A stretch of DNA of 64,000 nucleotides from contig CM077596.1 in the NCBI GenBank assembly GCA_039654915.1, positions 70,743,751-70,807,750 of the forward strand, read 5' to 3'. Below are positions 37,501-49,472 of the stretch, piece by piece. Numbering within the stretch: the first letter of the stretch is position 1; each line of letters opens with the position of its first letter. A model generated the notes under the pieces. That model was not told the origin of the DNA. It saw nothing but the letters and a program-made list of their open reading frames with translations, and did no database searches. The stretch is from Aquilaria yunnanensis (taxonomy: Eukaryota; Streptophyta; Magnoliopsida; Malvales; Thymelaeaceae). The translations under genes and the position numbers were made by a program.

Positions 37501-38854
37501 GGAGTGCTGAAACTGCAACATTTCAAAGCCCCATACAGTAGGACTGAATCAGGTTAACCAGAAGAGACTAGGTTTTGTTTGTGACATCAGAATATACCTG
37601 TAGTGGAGGAAGCTTCTGGTGGGATATCAACGATTTGGTACACCTCAAGTGCATTGATTTGAGGGAAGAATTTGGTACCCTCGAGTGTGATATTCAAACT
37701 TGTGATCCCCTTTTGTGTAATATATAGGGTACTGGCTCCAGAGATTGGAACCATGTATTCGGATTGCTTCAAGTTCCCGTTAACAAATACATTAAAAGAA
37801 GGGGACACAGGAAGAACACCAGCAAAATAAAGGATGATGTAGTAGTCCCCCAGTGTATCCAGTGGCAGGTCATAAGTTAAGACATTTTTCCTGGCAACAA
37901 TTCTAGCAGTCTGAAGAACGGCAACAGGTGGACTCTCCCTCAGGCTTGACAAGTTGAAGCCAAGAAGAGAGTGAAATTCACTAGACATGCGAAATGGTGC
38001 GTAGCTTTGGTCGGCCTCCCATATGCGATCAAATGGATCCAAAGGGTACCTGCATTAATCAAAATTGCTCACAAACTTATAGAAATGAATGAAAATAAAC
38101 TATACATTTAGAAAAGAAAGTTGTTGGGATTTCCTCACCTCAATAATCCACTGGTGTCACCACTGTTGATTCGGTAACTTTTTCGTAGTAACTTATCTGG
38201 GAAGTCTTCCATGCCATTCTGATAAGAACCTTGAGGAAGTGGCCTGACTTCTAATGTAGAAATAACGGGAGAACCACCATCTGGAATGGAATGCAAGCAA
38301 AATGAGACTGCTTCCTTACTTGCCAGCCACACAAACTCTTCAGTCCACGTGTCCTTAATGGTGAGATTGACAGTGCAAGCGAGAGCTGTCCCAAGAGAGA
38401 CAGAGAAAGCTGGGGGTTTCCCAAGACTGTCATAGTTCTTGTACATAAACTGAGCTCTTACAAGAACTAATGACGACACATTCTTCACCGGTAACTTATA
38501 GCATTCTCGGTCTTCAGTATCTGGAAAAAACCTAATTGGGACGTTGGAAGAGGAGACCCCATCGATGTAGTAAACTGTACTTGAATTGCCTGTGCTTATG
38601 TAGGAACTGTCCGGAATCCATGATATGTTGGATGGATCAAAATAGCTCACTGCTCCACCACAAGACAAGCTCAAGAAGCCTGTCAAACAGTCCATTAAAA
38701 TATCAAACTTGCTCAAATGCAGGAAGTTAATGACAACAAATTTGGCCAAGCCTAATAAGCATAAATATCAGTGCTTACCATCTTGATCACAAAAACAAGC
38801 TGCCCAGAAACCAAGGCACAGAATCAAGCTGACCCAGAAGCTATTCAGGGCCAT
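34599..38854 (-). CDS. Malectin-like/LRR receptor-like Ser/Thr kinase (At5g48740 type)
   Basis: Plasma-membrane receptor kinase. Sixteen exons fit GT-AG and phase: 38854-38779, 38679-38139, 38049-37598, 37512-37395, 37301-37233, 37143-37075, 36974-36906, 36722-36651, 36545-36477, 36406-36171, 36095-35890, 35739-35613, 35508-35440, 35306-35117, 35040-34908, 34814-34599. The product is 903 aa, close to what I recall for the Arabidopsis homologue At5g48740 (about 895). The signal peptide is [20 protein letters not shown]. Residues about 27-356 are the malectin-like domain ([46 protein letters not shown]). [17 protein letters not shown] and about five 23-residue LRRs follow, each on its own 69-72 nt exon. 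The TM is near 556-579. The kinase has [11 protein letters not shown], Lys643 in [13 protein letters not shown] (739-746, RD type), DFGLSK and [11 protein letters not shown], so it should be catalytically competent. Confidence 0.93.
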
Positions 38855-39796
38855 AGAACCTGGAGCAACTTCTCTTCCCACTAACCAAAAACACCTACTT
38901 TAGCCACTAGTGGTTGTAAGAAAAGACACACAGATTATTATATTAATTAACAGGATTAAGGGGGAATTAAGAGGAACTGAAAATGAAAGAGGTATTAAGG
39001 AGACAGGTGATGACCAAAGGCGTGGTTAAAGTGGCGATCACTATAATTGCCTATTATGCGCTCACTAGTGCTTGCTTCTACCGCCATCACTACAACGGTA
39101 GAAGTAGTTGAAAAACACTGCAGGAGCAACCACATCGAAGCTTAATTATTTCGTGGGGCCAAGTCCCTTAAGGTTCCACTTCAAGAGCAAGTTTCCATAA
39201 TTCATGGCCGTTAACTAACAGCTTCCTTTAGCTTGGAAATTCTATTTACATTTTGTTTTGTTTTTATAATTTGTTGGTTTACGGGTGAGATTGAGGCCTT
39301 GAGACTTGGAGGTATCAGATTCAAATCTCGCCATATTAGAGTTGTGGGTGTTGGCTTGTTGTTTGTTCATTATGCTGTTAATTCTTAAATAGATTTTCCA
39401 CTACTAAATCATTGTCATTTTGGCAGAAATTTCTTGTGTCACTTCAAACCAAAATTGTTGTACGATAGATCATATTAGGCCCCCGTCCAATAAGTTCAAT
39501 TTGTTGATTACAGAGTAGTAATTATAAGATGCTTAGCTGAAACGGTTTAGTGCAATGATAATTTGTTCTTTCTAGCTTTGCTTCTAAATTAAGTCAAATC
39601 CACTTTGCGCCAAAGTCAATGGCTTGCCAATTATGTCAGTTGTCACCGTAAGTATGCCAACTCAACTGGCCTTAATTGTCCTAACGAAATGGAAATTATA
39701 ATTGTCAGCAATGCCAAATTACTGAAAACAGTTAATAAAAAATTACCAACTAATAATTATAATTCTATTAATTACTTTTCGCAATTCAGTCTCATA
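38855..39796. other. Upstream region of the receptor-kinase gene
   Basis: About 0.9 kb between the kinase start and the hAT element; promoter by position. A segment near 39285-39370 (GGTATCAGATTCAAATCTCGCC) resembles a Pol III B box but has no clear A box partner. Confidence 0.4.
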
Positions 39797-40620
39797 TGAT
39801 TGATTAGAGGTGTTCATTGGGCCGGTCCCGGCACGGCCCAGCTCGGGACCGGCTCGCGTCAAGCCCGGCCCAGGCTCGGTCAAGACCGGCTCGGCACGGG
39901 CACGGCATAAGACCGGCTTCATGTGGGCCGTTCATGGGCTTGGAAAACGGGGGGGAGCCAAGTGGGCTCGGCACCGCCCAGGAGGTGACGGAGATCGGCA
40001 CGGGGACCGGCTCGGCCCGACGGTGATAAATGTTAACAGTAGGCTGGTATTTTAAACTAATTGTTGTGGATATGCACAAGTGACTTGTCCTATAAAATTG
40101 AAAGTTGTCTAAAATAAGATAGATATATAAAGTAATGGTCTCTTGTTTTATTGACTTGCAGCTTTTTAACATGTATAAGATCATTATCATTAATGGTATC
40201 TCGCTTAATGAATCTCTCAACTTTAGACCTTCGTTAATGACCTTCCCATCACTAATTAATGTATTGATTTGACTAATAGTAATTTGGATCAAAAAAATGA
40301 ATCAATTCTAGGTAATTATAACTGTGGCGCCTAGGTGCGCCTAGGTGCCAGGAGCGAGGCCTAAGCGCCACAGTACAAAGTGCTCTGCCAAGAAAAATAG
40401 CGCTTGGCGCCTAGGCGCCCATACACCCCTTCTGGCGCCAGAGCGGCGGCGCGCTGACCGTTGGCAACGTTCAGAAAATATTTAAAAAAATGGATAATTA
40501 CAGTTTAAGTCCCTATAACGGCTCCCTGCCCTTGTTTGACCCCTGTTTTTACATTTTTGCCCCTTCCAACAACTATTTTGTAAGGGTATTTTTGGAAAAT
40601 AAAAAAAGAAGGCATTCCCC

Positions 40621-40628
40621 TATAAATA
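40621..40628 (+). promoter_or_regulatory. TATA box of the hAT transposase
   Basis: TATAAATA about 170 nt before the transposase ATG, followed by a CT-rich leader. An equivalent box is found in the decayed copy near 20879. Confidence 0.55.
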
Positions 40629-40792
40629 GGGAGGCCATTTCCACAATTTCTTCACACCAATCTTAGCAATCTCTCCTTCTCTACTACTATATTCTCTCAT
40701 TTCTTTGAAACACTCAATATTATTTTCTTCATTCTCAATCAATTCTCAATTACTTTCAAGGTTCGTGATCTGCTTAATTTTTCGTCACACAA

Positions 40793-42314
40793 ATGGCATC
40801 AAGAGGAAAGGGAAATGCCTCAAGCTCTTCATCCCGCACTGGTTTGAGGTCATTTTTCCATGGCGTTTCCCGACCGGCGACCCGTGGGACTCATATCCAA
40901 CAAACTGACGATGACGAGCAATTCGATATGAGTCAATATGAGTTGGGCCTCGACGATCAACTTTCTAATGACGACGTTGAGGAGGTTAAGCCTACGGCAA
41001 CATGGAATGTTGGTGGAGGAGATGGTTCTGAACAAACCCCGACAAGCCATCAAGCCGAACTTCAGTCAGAAGGTAAGACGGCAAGGCGCACCGCATGGGT
41101 TTGGGAGCATTTTGACCAAGTTTTTGAGAAGGATAGTCATGGAAACAATGCGAGGTTTGCACAGTGCAAACACTGCAAGCAAAAGCTCTCGCACAAGAAG
41201 AATGCTGGCACAGGAACACTGAGACGTCACATGGAATCAAAGCATCCGAATTTATGTCCAGATGCAGGTACGAGTATCGGCACTCCATTATTTAAAGTCA
41301 AGGATGAAAGTTTCTAAAGAGTTTAAGCAATATTGTCTGGAAAATGGCCTCGATTTTAGTTGGAAACGTTTTAAACTTGATTGCCCTACCCGATGGAACT
41401 CCACTTATGAGATGTTAATAGATGCGATGCCATTTGCTGCATACATGACATGTTTTATAAATGTCAGAGAAAAGAACGTGATTTTGAAATAAGAGATGTG
41501 GGATAAACTGTCAAAATTGGCTACTGTGCTGCGATATTTTTATGATGCCACTGTTTTTTGCTCCGGTGTATACTATCCCACATCGCACAAAGTTTTAATG
41601 CATATGGTAAACATTGCATGGGTTTTGAACCAATACAAAGATGACGAGTTCTTAAAAGACACAATTAAGGCCATGAAAGATAAATGGATTTTATATTTCA
41701 GTACTATACCCCCAATCTACTTACTTGCAGCTACACTAGACCCGACCGTAAGAATCACAGGTACGCAACAGCTACTTGAGGGTTATTATAGTTTCTTAGA
41801 AATGACACATATTTCTGTTCATGCTATAACTGCCTCTATTGATGAGCACTTGCGAGAGTTATTTAAGATATATGCCAGTCGGCATAAGGATAAGGTTGCA
41901 AACATTACTTCATCTACCATCGCATCTTCATCGGCCTCATTGTCATTCAATCCGGCTGAACAACTCCTCAAACGGCCCCGTGCTACCGCATCCGATCTTA
42001 CTGAAGTGGACGTATACCTTAACCTTGTTTGGGAGAATAGTGACACCGACATTCTAGACTGGTGGAAAGCAAGAAGTAACAAATTTCCAATACTCTCCAT
42101 CATTGCCAAAGAAGTTCTAGCTGTTCCCGTCTCCACCGTTGCATCGGAGTCCGCTTTTAACACTGGAAAGCGTGTCATTTCAGAGAGACGTGCAAGGCTA
42201 TCACCAGATGCAGTTGAAGTTTGTATATGCAACCGTGATTGGGGTCTTGCAGCTTGCAGATTACAAGACCACAAGAGTTCTGACGAGGAAAACCCCGATG
42301 AGGTAGATGCTTAA
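40793..42314 (+). pseudogene. hAT transposase, internally deleted and interrupted
   Basis: The first block (40793-41317) encodes an acidic N terminus and a BED zinc finger (ARFAQCKHCKQKLSHKKNA and LRRHMESKHP, the CxxC...HxxxxH set). A frame change follows at 41262-41317. The second block starts within the late core (LDCPTRWNSTYEML, the conserved D-TRWNSTY region) and is cut by a TAA at 41490-41492. The third block (41496-42314) runs through ILDWWKARSNKFPILSIIAK and VPVSTVASESAFNTGKRVIS to the stop, the hAT C-terminal dimerisation domain. The middle of the protein, which in this family holds the first catalytic residues, is missing. Family proteins are about 650-700 aa; this locus could give about 500 even if the frame were open. 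Confidence 0.88.
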
Positions 42315-43138
42315 ATCCACCGCTTGCTCATTATTTACTTACTTTGTATTTGATCTGATTTTGCTGTGTAGCACAGATCGTACTTTTTATTTTGCATTTA
42401 ATTTTATGGAACGTTTTGCTATTGAGTAATGTAAAGCCCGTTCCATGGTATGTAAGTGCCGTTTGGCTTTAATATTAATAAAAGTTTACACTGGTAGTGG
42501 TGTTTTGCTCTTAACACAAGTAATTATACAAAATATAAAGATAACCTTAGAATAAATATTTATCTAGTTTTTTTGTCATTATTTTATTTATTGTCTTGTA
42601 AAGTAAAATCTTGGTAATCATGGTTTGTTTCTTTAACATAAAGAAATAACTTTAGTCCTTAAGGTTTTAATAATTGACTTAATAAAGGTTACAAAAAATG
42701 GTTTAACTCAAAATCAAATATATCAAAGTTTCCAAACTTTTTCGTCAATTTCTTACCTTTTATTTTTATTTTTATTAAGTTATTCATTTAACGTTTGATT
42801 AATTTAAAAATATAGTAGAATTGAAGATGAAGTGGAATTTAAGATAAACTAGATTATAAAATATCACTTATAAAAAAACTCTCAGACTCTTGTTTTTATT
42901 AAGTTATTTAAAAGTGAAGACTAAAAAGTGAAGACTAAAAATTAAAAATAAAAACTAAAACTTAAAATTAAAATAAAAATTACAATTTTAAAAATTAAAA
43001 TTTAATGGGCCAGCTCGGGTTCGGCCCAGGACCGGCACGGGACTGACACGTGTAAACACGGGCTGTGCCCGGGCCCAAAATGCTCAAGTCCAGGACCGGC
43101 CGGTCCGGTCTGGACCGTTGTGCACCTCTATGATTGAT

Positions 43139-45039
43139 ACGTAGCACATCATGGTCTACTTTATACTCAGAACTGGAGCCAGAAGTTCTTTTTAGAGGTT
43201 AAGATGATTAATTACTCTTAATTTAGTGAAGAAGCATACATAAATATTACGGCTATCTTGTGTTTGTATTGAAATTTTGCATAAATATAATATCATAGTA
43301 GTATCAATTATTTTGTGGTACAAAAATTTAGAAATCATTCTTATTATAATAGTATTCAAGTCTCTCTAAATATTGTGCTGTAAAATATATGCAGCGTGAC
43401 TTATTTGGAGGAGGATTAATATGTGTTAGGGTAGTAGAGTTAGGGCTGTAGGCACTCACAACCCCGTACTAGTTCTGCTGCCATTAATTATATAGGTATT
43501 TGGTGAATGGCCATGTGTTGCAACTTGCAAGTTGCAACGGCAATCAATTGTTTGGGCCTCGGTCTTGATAAAAGTAAAGATTGTATACGAATAAGATAAA
43601 AATCAATATTTGACGGGCTTATAGTAAACCTTTTTTTTTTATTCAATCCATCTTCGCATAGCAATAAAATTTCACAAATATCTGTAAAATACTCACTTCA
43701 TTCTGCATAACATTTATTACTTTGAATCATCTCAAGCATTTATTATTTAAAATTATCTTAAAGGTTGAAGCCATTTATTCTTTAAATATTAAAGTATTAC
43801 ATAGTTAAGTAAAAACGGTCATCTCAAGAAAAGCAATCACTAGCGTCCAGACCATTACATGAAAAAAATGAACGGTGAGGATGGAAACAATGCAAACTTT
43901 TTCATCTTCTTTAATTTTCATGTTGAACAAAATATTTCAAAACATTTGAGATCTTGGTAGTATTTAACTTTTTATTTAACAGAAAGAAATACAAACAGCA
44001 ATAATTAGAAGATGAGGATTTATAATAAAGTTCCATTCAATTTTATCATAAAGGATTTATTTACATTGTTTCAATGATTGCATGTAAAATCAAAATAATA
44101 ATAGACCAACAGTTAAATACTAACTGAAAATTTTCTGGCATTTATATATCAAAGAAATTTTTTTTTAGTGATAAATTTCAATGGTTAAAATTTTACAGGA
44201 TAAAAAAAAAATAAAAAATCACAAACTTAATCAAGCTAAAATTTCTATATAATTGAAATATTCAATCTAACGATTAGATTAATTATATTACAATGGATAA
44301 AAAATTATCAAATGAGGAAAAAAGTGTATACGCACGCACTTACATTGGTGTAAACATATCTTGCTTAATTTAAATAAGCATACATACTTTGACTCGGTAT
44401 TGGCACTGAAATGGTACCAATCTGAACGATATTATATCGTCCCACGTCTCGAGGCGTACCAGTCGACATCCCCTGTCTCGGCTATCTCGTTGTCTTGCTC
44501 CAAATTTGCGCAACAGATATAACAAAGTAGGAGTAGCTTCTTTTGTACTCTGAGTAGGATGGTATGGTAGCAGCTGGTCGTGGTTCTTGCGCGAAGAGGA
44601 AAAGGCAGCACTAAAGGAATGATGAACAAGCTTGTAGCTGCTACTGCCTTTTCGAATTAATGTCTCCATTTCAAATACAAGCTTAGAGTCGTTCGAGAGA
44701 GAGGAAAGGAATTAGGAAGCAATGAAGCTGAAGTATATTCAAACCGTTTTGACTCTCTCCACTGTCACACTCACTCACTTCCACTAACTCTCCCACACTA
44801 CACATGCACACAAATTTATAATTACTTGTGTTTAAGCAAAATTTATATTATATATTCTTCAACATATTCGATACAACAAGATATGAAATTGATATTATAT
44901 TGTACAATTAAAAAATAATACAACTGTCGGCATGATATTTAAAACTTTGCTTGATATTTCATTTTTGTTATTTCGTTTGCTTATATCTAGCAACTCTATC
45001 CCACAATATGTTCAATTTCATCTTTTCACGCCAAATATA
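43139..45039. other. AT-rich intergenic, one unsupported short ORF
   Basis: Mostly A/T-rich with no recognised repeat. It contains the hypothetical ORF at 44370-44669 listed separately. Confidence 0.4.
44370..44669 (-). CDS. Hypothetical small ORF or first exon, unrecognised
   Basis: A 99-codon ORF starting METLIRKGSSSYKLVHHSFS, rich in Ser and basic residues at its N terminus like an organelle-targeting peptide. The DNA here is less AT-rich than its neighbourhood. The upstream minus-strand sequence (44670-44800) has a CT-rich leader-like stretch. I do not recognise the family and see no downstream exon. It may be the remnant first exon of a lost gene or a chance ORF. Confidence 0.25.
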   Translation of the reverse strand: METLIRKGSSSYKLVHHSFSAAFSSSRKNHDQLLPYHPTQSTKEATPTLLYLLRKFGARQRDSRDRGCRLVRLETWDDIISFRLVPFQCQYRVKVCMLI

Positions 45040-45614
45040 GAGTAAATTCCCTAACCTTTAATCATTAATTTTTTTAGTCTCTAATCTATTAAATTTTTAT
45101 TTTAGTCCTAAACCTATTAAAATATTTTATTTTAATCCTAAATTTATTAAAAACATTTCATTTTGGTCTCAATTTGATGAAATTTGTTAATTCAAAGTAT
45201 TTGTTTGATAACAACTTTTTAGATCATAGTTTAAACTATTCGGTAACTGTCTTATAATAAATTTAATTTGTATAATAATTTTTTTATAGTTAATAAAAAA
45301 TTTAAATCACTTTTTTTTCTTTTTTTAAATTAAACTTATTTCATTTAGAAGGAAAATTCTATTTATTTAAATTGCTTATTTACTCTAAAAAAAACATAAA
45401 TTGTTTAAATTTACTGGAAGACAGTTACTGAATGTTTAAATTAAAATTTCAAAAATTTCTTTTAGATAATTATTATAAGTTAATGAATTTCATCTGATGA
45501 GGGATCAAAATGAAACAATTTTAATAAGTTTAGGACTAAACTAGAACATTCAATAGGTTAGGGATTAAAAGGAAATAATGACTAAAGATTGGGGACCATT
45601 GATGCAATTTACTC
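45040..45614. mobile_element. 575-bp inverted-repeat element (MULE- or MITE-like)
   Basis: The left end GAGTAAATTCCCTAACC... and the reversed right end GAGTAAATTGCATCAATGG... share an order of words over about 150 bp (TCATTA, TTTAGTC, TAGTCCTAAAC, ATTAAAAT). No coding sequence lies between. A direct repeat at the flanks is not intact (ATATA and ATATT). Confidence 0.6.
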
Positions 45615-45617
45615 ATA

Positions 45618-45655
45618 TTCTATATCTATATATCTATATATATATATATATATAC
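45618..45655. repeat. AT-dinucleotide microsatellite
   Basis: TATATC repeats grading into (AT)n immediately to the right of the 575-bp element. Confidence 0.7.
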
Positions 45656-45820
45656 TGTAAAGAGAATGAAGGGGGAGGAAAACGCGCCACTTGTCCACAT
45701 AAAGAGTCGTTATTATGTAGGCCTGTGTTAAACTTCAAGAGGGGTCTTTAAGTTTTATACTTTTTACAAAAACGGCCTTATGTTTAAAAATTTATAAATT
45801 TTTACCTTATTAATTAAAAC

Positions 45821-45835
45821 TTGGCTCTGATACCA
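45821..45835 (-). promoter_or_regulatory. tRNA-Met primer-binding site of the pararetrovirus
   Basis: The minus strand reads TGGTATCAGAGCCAA, complementary to the 3' end of plant initiator tRNA-Met. In caulimovirids this site defines position 1 of the circular genome, and it lies downstream of the last ORF and leader, as expected for a linearised copy. Confidence 0.85.
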
Positions 45836-46149
45836 TTTCTTCTTCTTCCTAAATTTTACAAATTAAGCAATATTAAAGTGATTAATAAAATTAGGATGAC
45901 TATTAACAAAGCTATATTATGGATTAACATTAAAAACAGAAAGAACATACTGAAAATACATCAATTATTATTGAAACTCATACTTACAGAAATTGGTGAT
46001 TACCAGTACAACTTCACACTTAGTTTGGCAAACCAGAAATCCAAGGTTTACCAGAGTACACACAAGCACACTTTTATAATTTATAGTGAGAATTGTTCAA
46101 TACATGAACTGGGGAAAGAGAGAAGCTTAGATAACTAGAGAATTTTCGG

Positions 46150-46190
46150 ATGCCTCATCAGAAAGAATGAGGCCCCCTTATATAGCTAGA
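46150..46190 (-). promoter_or_regulatory. Pararetroviral TATA box with adjacent stem-loop
   Basis: The minus strand has CTATATAAGGGGG, with TATATAA at 46178-46184, between the second ORF and the primer-binding site, at the place of the genomic promoter. Just downstream GCCTCAT and ATGAGGC form a 7-bp perfect inverted repeat with an 8-nt loop (46152-46173). Confidence 0.7.
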
Positions 46191-46363
46191 GAAAGAGTCT
46201 TCTGAAGATAGAACTGAGTTGGATTAGCCAATCCGAAGAGGAAGGAATCTTGGGCCTGTTGAGTAGTGCTCCATTATTGAAGATAGTGGAGGACAGCTGG
46301 AAAGGTGGCTAGTTGGGGCAACAATTCTGGTACTGCTGTGCTTCTAAAGTCTTGCCGACAGAC

Positions 46364-47767
46364 TTATTTGGGCATAGGAATTTTTGGGCCTGAAGTTTCG
46401 TCTGCTTGGGCTTGTTCTTGTGCCAAATGAATTTTTGCTGATTGAAGGAGCTTCTTTTTTAGTTTTTCTTGGGATATTGGGTTATCCTTAAATTTCCCAC
46501 CATGGTAAAATTGATCTAACATTTGGTCTAGGAAATCTTTGTCTTCTTCTTCCAAAATGTCCATTTTTGCAAAAGAAATATTCTCTGGAAGATATTGATC
46601 CAAAATACATTTATCCCACCATTTGATCTTCCAGACCCGCTCTAAGCAAGGAGTGTAGTGTCCTTTTGTATCAGCTGGTTGCTTTTTATAATTCCATTTT
46701 AAAATCCATGAAATGTGGTTCATAACTACAAAATAAAAATCTGGGAAGGGGACTTGTTCCCCTTTCTTTACAAATTGTCCTTGATATACCATAAAACCTT
46801 CAAATGATGCTCTGACTTGTTCTAGGAAGGAGCCTTTGAATAATCCTTTTCCTTCATACCAGACATGGAACCAATTCGGGAACCTCTGTTGCTTAATCTT
46901 GAATAAAATCATCCAAGAGTGTTGATAATCCTGGTTTTGTCTGTGAAATACTTCTTCCCATGCCACTTGGTAGTCCCAATAGGAATAAAGAGTGTTTTCA
47001 TAATTTCCAAGAGATATGATTCTTCTTCTACAAGCTGGATTTTCCCATTCTTCAAATGTCCAAACCTTTTTAATTTTAAATGAGGAAATTCCCAACTCAG
47101 TTATATACTTTTCTTTGGTTTCCCCTTTTTCATCTTTGTAGGAAACATTTTTCCGTCTAGGCTTGTGTTCTATATCAATGGAGCCTGTTTCTTGGAGTAT
47201 TAACTCAAAGAATTGTATTTTCTTGAGTGGCTGGAATTGCCACTGAGGATTCTGATGATTTGGCTAATATTTTTGGGCTAATTCAATTTCTGAAAGACTA
47301 TTAAAGTCTTTGTCTTCTAGAGCAATGAGACATTGCTTATCAATTTCTAGGAACTCACTCTGAATTCCCATAGAAAAAAGTGAAATCCCTTGAGACTGAT
47401 TAGGTCTTAAAATTGAATTCTGAGAACTCTGTTCTCTTGAGCTTTGAGAATTCTGGGAACTTTGATTCTTGTTCCATAAAATAATATCCTGGGAACATAC
47501 TTCTTTGTTCCAACTTTTCTGGGGATTATTAATCCATGATTTGTTCTTGGAGGATTCTGCCTCTGATTTCTTTCTTTTAAAATGGATTTCTTGGAGAGTC
47601 ATATATGACTTCTCAGGGATTTCTAGTGGAATATGATGCTGAGCCAAAAGAGCCATAGTTAGTTCCAAATCCATCTGATAACAAGCTTCTACCTCCATTT
47701 CTTCTTGCTTTGTTTCTGGCCGAAGAATTGCCTTGTGTTTTTTATTGTTGGAATTTTTATCTGCCAT
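46364..47767 (-). pseudogene. Pararetrovirus second ORF, one in-frame stop
   Basis: A 468-codon frame from the ATG at 47767 to the stop at 46364, broken by a single TAG at 47264-47266. The N-terminal part is hydrophilic, with an Asn/Ser/Gln-rich stretch (SSQNSQSSREQSSQNS). The C-terminal part has aromatic-rich conserved-looking segments (KKVWTFEEWENPACRRR, NTLYSYWDYQVAWEEVF, FPNWFHVWYEGKGLFKG). It starts 15 nt after the end of the RT/RNase H frame, a close spacing typical of polycistronic pararetroviral transcripts. The function of this ORF is not known to me; a transactivator or other accessory role is possible. Confidence 0.7.
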
Positions 47768-47782
47768 CTTCCGTTGGAATTT

Positions 47783-49258
47783 TTATCTGCCATTTTCTTT
47801 CCCCTGCAAAAATTCTCGTGTCAAAAAGTTAGGTAGAGAGTTTGTTTTACCGACAATGTAATCAATATCAAAATAAAAAACAGACAATATTGCTTGCCAT
47901 CTGGCAAAATTTTGTTTTGAAGCTAGATTTTTTACATCTTTAAACAAAACATATTTTGCTGCTTTACAATCAACGCGGATTAGAAACTTCTTGTTGAGGA
48001 GATCTTCCTCAAATTTGGTGACACAAAGAACAATTGCTAAAATTCCCTTTTTAATTGTAGCATAATTCTTTTGGGCCTGATTCCAAACTCCAGAAGTGAA
48101 TCGGACCAAATGTTCTTTGTCGTTGATTCTTTGTTTTAATATTCCTCCATAACGTACATCGCTTGCATCTATTTCAATGATCTTAAAGGTTTTAGGATCA
48201 AGGATATTAACACAAGGTATTTCTCTTACTCTCTTTTTGACAGTTTGGACTGCCTTGGTTTGTTCTGGTCCCCACTCAGGAGGATTTTTCTTTAGTCTGT
48301 CAAATAAGGGTTTGCAGTCTTTGGCCAAATCCTTATAGAATTCAGCAACATAATTCAAACTTCCTAAAAACCTTTGTAATTGTTTTTTATCTCTAATTTC
48401 ATCAGGGAATTTCTCAGCAAAACTTATTGATCTATCAATGGGTTTAATTGTTCCTCTAAAAATCATATGTCCTAGAAATCTTATTCTAGTTTGGAATAAT
48501 TCTATCTTTTTTGCTGATACAACTAACCTTGCTTTTTCTACTATTTTTACAAATTCTTGTAAATGCTTCCAATGCTGATCAAGAGATTGAGAGAACACAA
48601 GCACGTCATCTATATAGACAATAGTGAAAGAATTATAGGGATTAAAAATTTCATTCATTATTTTCTGAAATTCTGATGGGGCATTCTTGAGACCAAATGG
48701 CATAACATTCCATTCATAGTGTCCAAATGGAACATTAAAGCCAGTCTTATATTTATCTTCTTCAGCAATTTGAATCTGCCAGTATCCGGACTTCATGTTA
48801 AATTTTGAAAAGATAACCGAATTATAGAGCCGAGATAGAAGATCTTTCTTGTTAGGTATAGGATACCTGATCTATCTTAAAGCTTTATTAAGGGGTTTAT
48901 AATTGATTACTAGTCTGGGGACGCCTCTTTCTATTTCTGAATTTTTATTGACATAAAAAGTAGAACAGCTCTAAGGAGAGGAACTATTTCTAATTAATTT
49001 CTTATCCAAAAGTTCTTGTATTTCTCTTCTGCAATGTTGCATTAATTCTTCATTCATCTGAATTGCTCTACACCTTGTAGGAATGTTTCTTTCATTAAAG
49101 TCTGGTTCATAAGGAAGGTTGACAATATGCTTTTTTCTTTCCCAAAACGCATTTGGAAATTCTGAACAGACTTTTTTAGCAAGGCTTATTTTAAAATTTT
49201 CAATTTTCTGTTTTAATTCTGGAAGTTTTTTCTTCAACACTTTTATGTTTAACTTCAT
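47783..49258 (-). pseudogene. Pararetrovirus reverse transcriptase / RNase H, interrupted
   Basis: The N-terminal RT part (48971-49258; FNERNIPTRCRAIQMNEEL) and the main RT/RNase H part (47783-48796) are in one frame but separated by TAG codons at 48971-48973 and 48872-48874. The RT palm motifs are visible: MKSGYWQIQIAEEDKYKTGF, VMPFGLKNAPSEFQKIM and the catalytic YIDD box (about 48605-48616). RNase H follows, with IIEIDASDVRYGG, ENYxTIKKGILA-like AQKNYATIKKGILAI, and the C-terminal LPNFLTREFL. Both stops fall where the family normally has a Trp-containing word, consistent with TGG to TAG changes. A frameshift separates this block from the protease. Confidence 0.85.
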
Positions 49259-49472
49259 CTTGCAGACACATTAGAACATTTTGTTTTTTTCCTAGATCTA
49301 TACTTAATTCTTCAAGTAGAGTTCTTCGAGGTGGTTTTGCAAATTAAAAAATAATCTTCTTTCCAAATTTCTTTGTAGAAATTCCATTCATATTTACCTT
49401 AAAAGGCATGATTGTAGCAAGGAATGGAGTTCCTAATATTATTTCTTGGTTCATATTAAGAACAGTAAAATG

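Larger units (their letters stand above)
39805..43130 (+). mobile_element. hAT DNA transposon, 3326 bp, perfect 8-bp TSD
   Basis: The left end TAGAGGTGTTCATTGGGCC and the reversed right end TAGAGGTGCACAACGGTCC form short terminal inverted repeats. Both sides are flanked by the perfect 8-bp direct repeat TGATTGAT (39797-39804 and 43131-43138), as required for hAT. GC-rich subterminal repeats (GGGCCGGTCCCGGCACGGCC types) lie at 39815-40020 and 43010-43110. A TATAAATA box lies at 40621, followed by a leader and a broken transposase gene. The clean TSD implies relatively recent insertion, but the transposase is defective, so movement would have needed an enzyme in trans. Confidence 0.92.

Noticed and set aside
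39285..39370. B-box-like GATTCAAATCTC suggesting a tRNA or SINE
   Set aside because: No A box or cloverleaf could be formed; too weak to call.
39810..40292. ORFs rich in Gly, Pro, Arg on both strands
   Set aside because: They come from GC-rich subterminal repeats of the hAT element.
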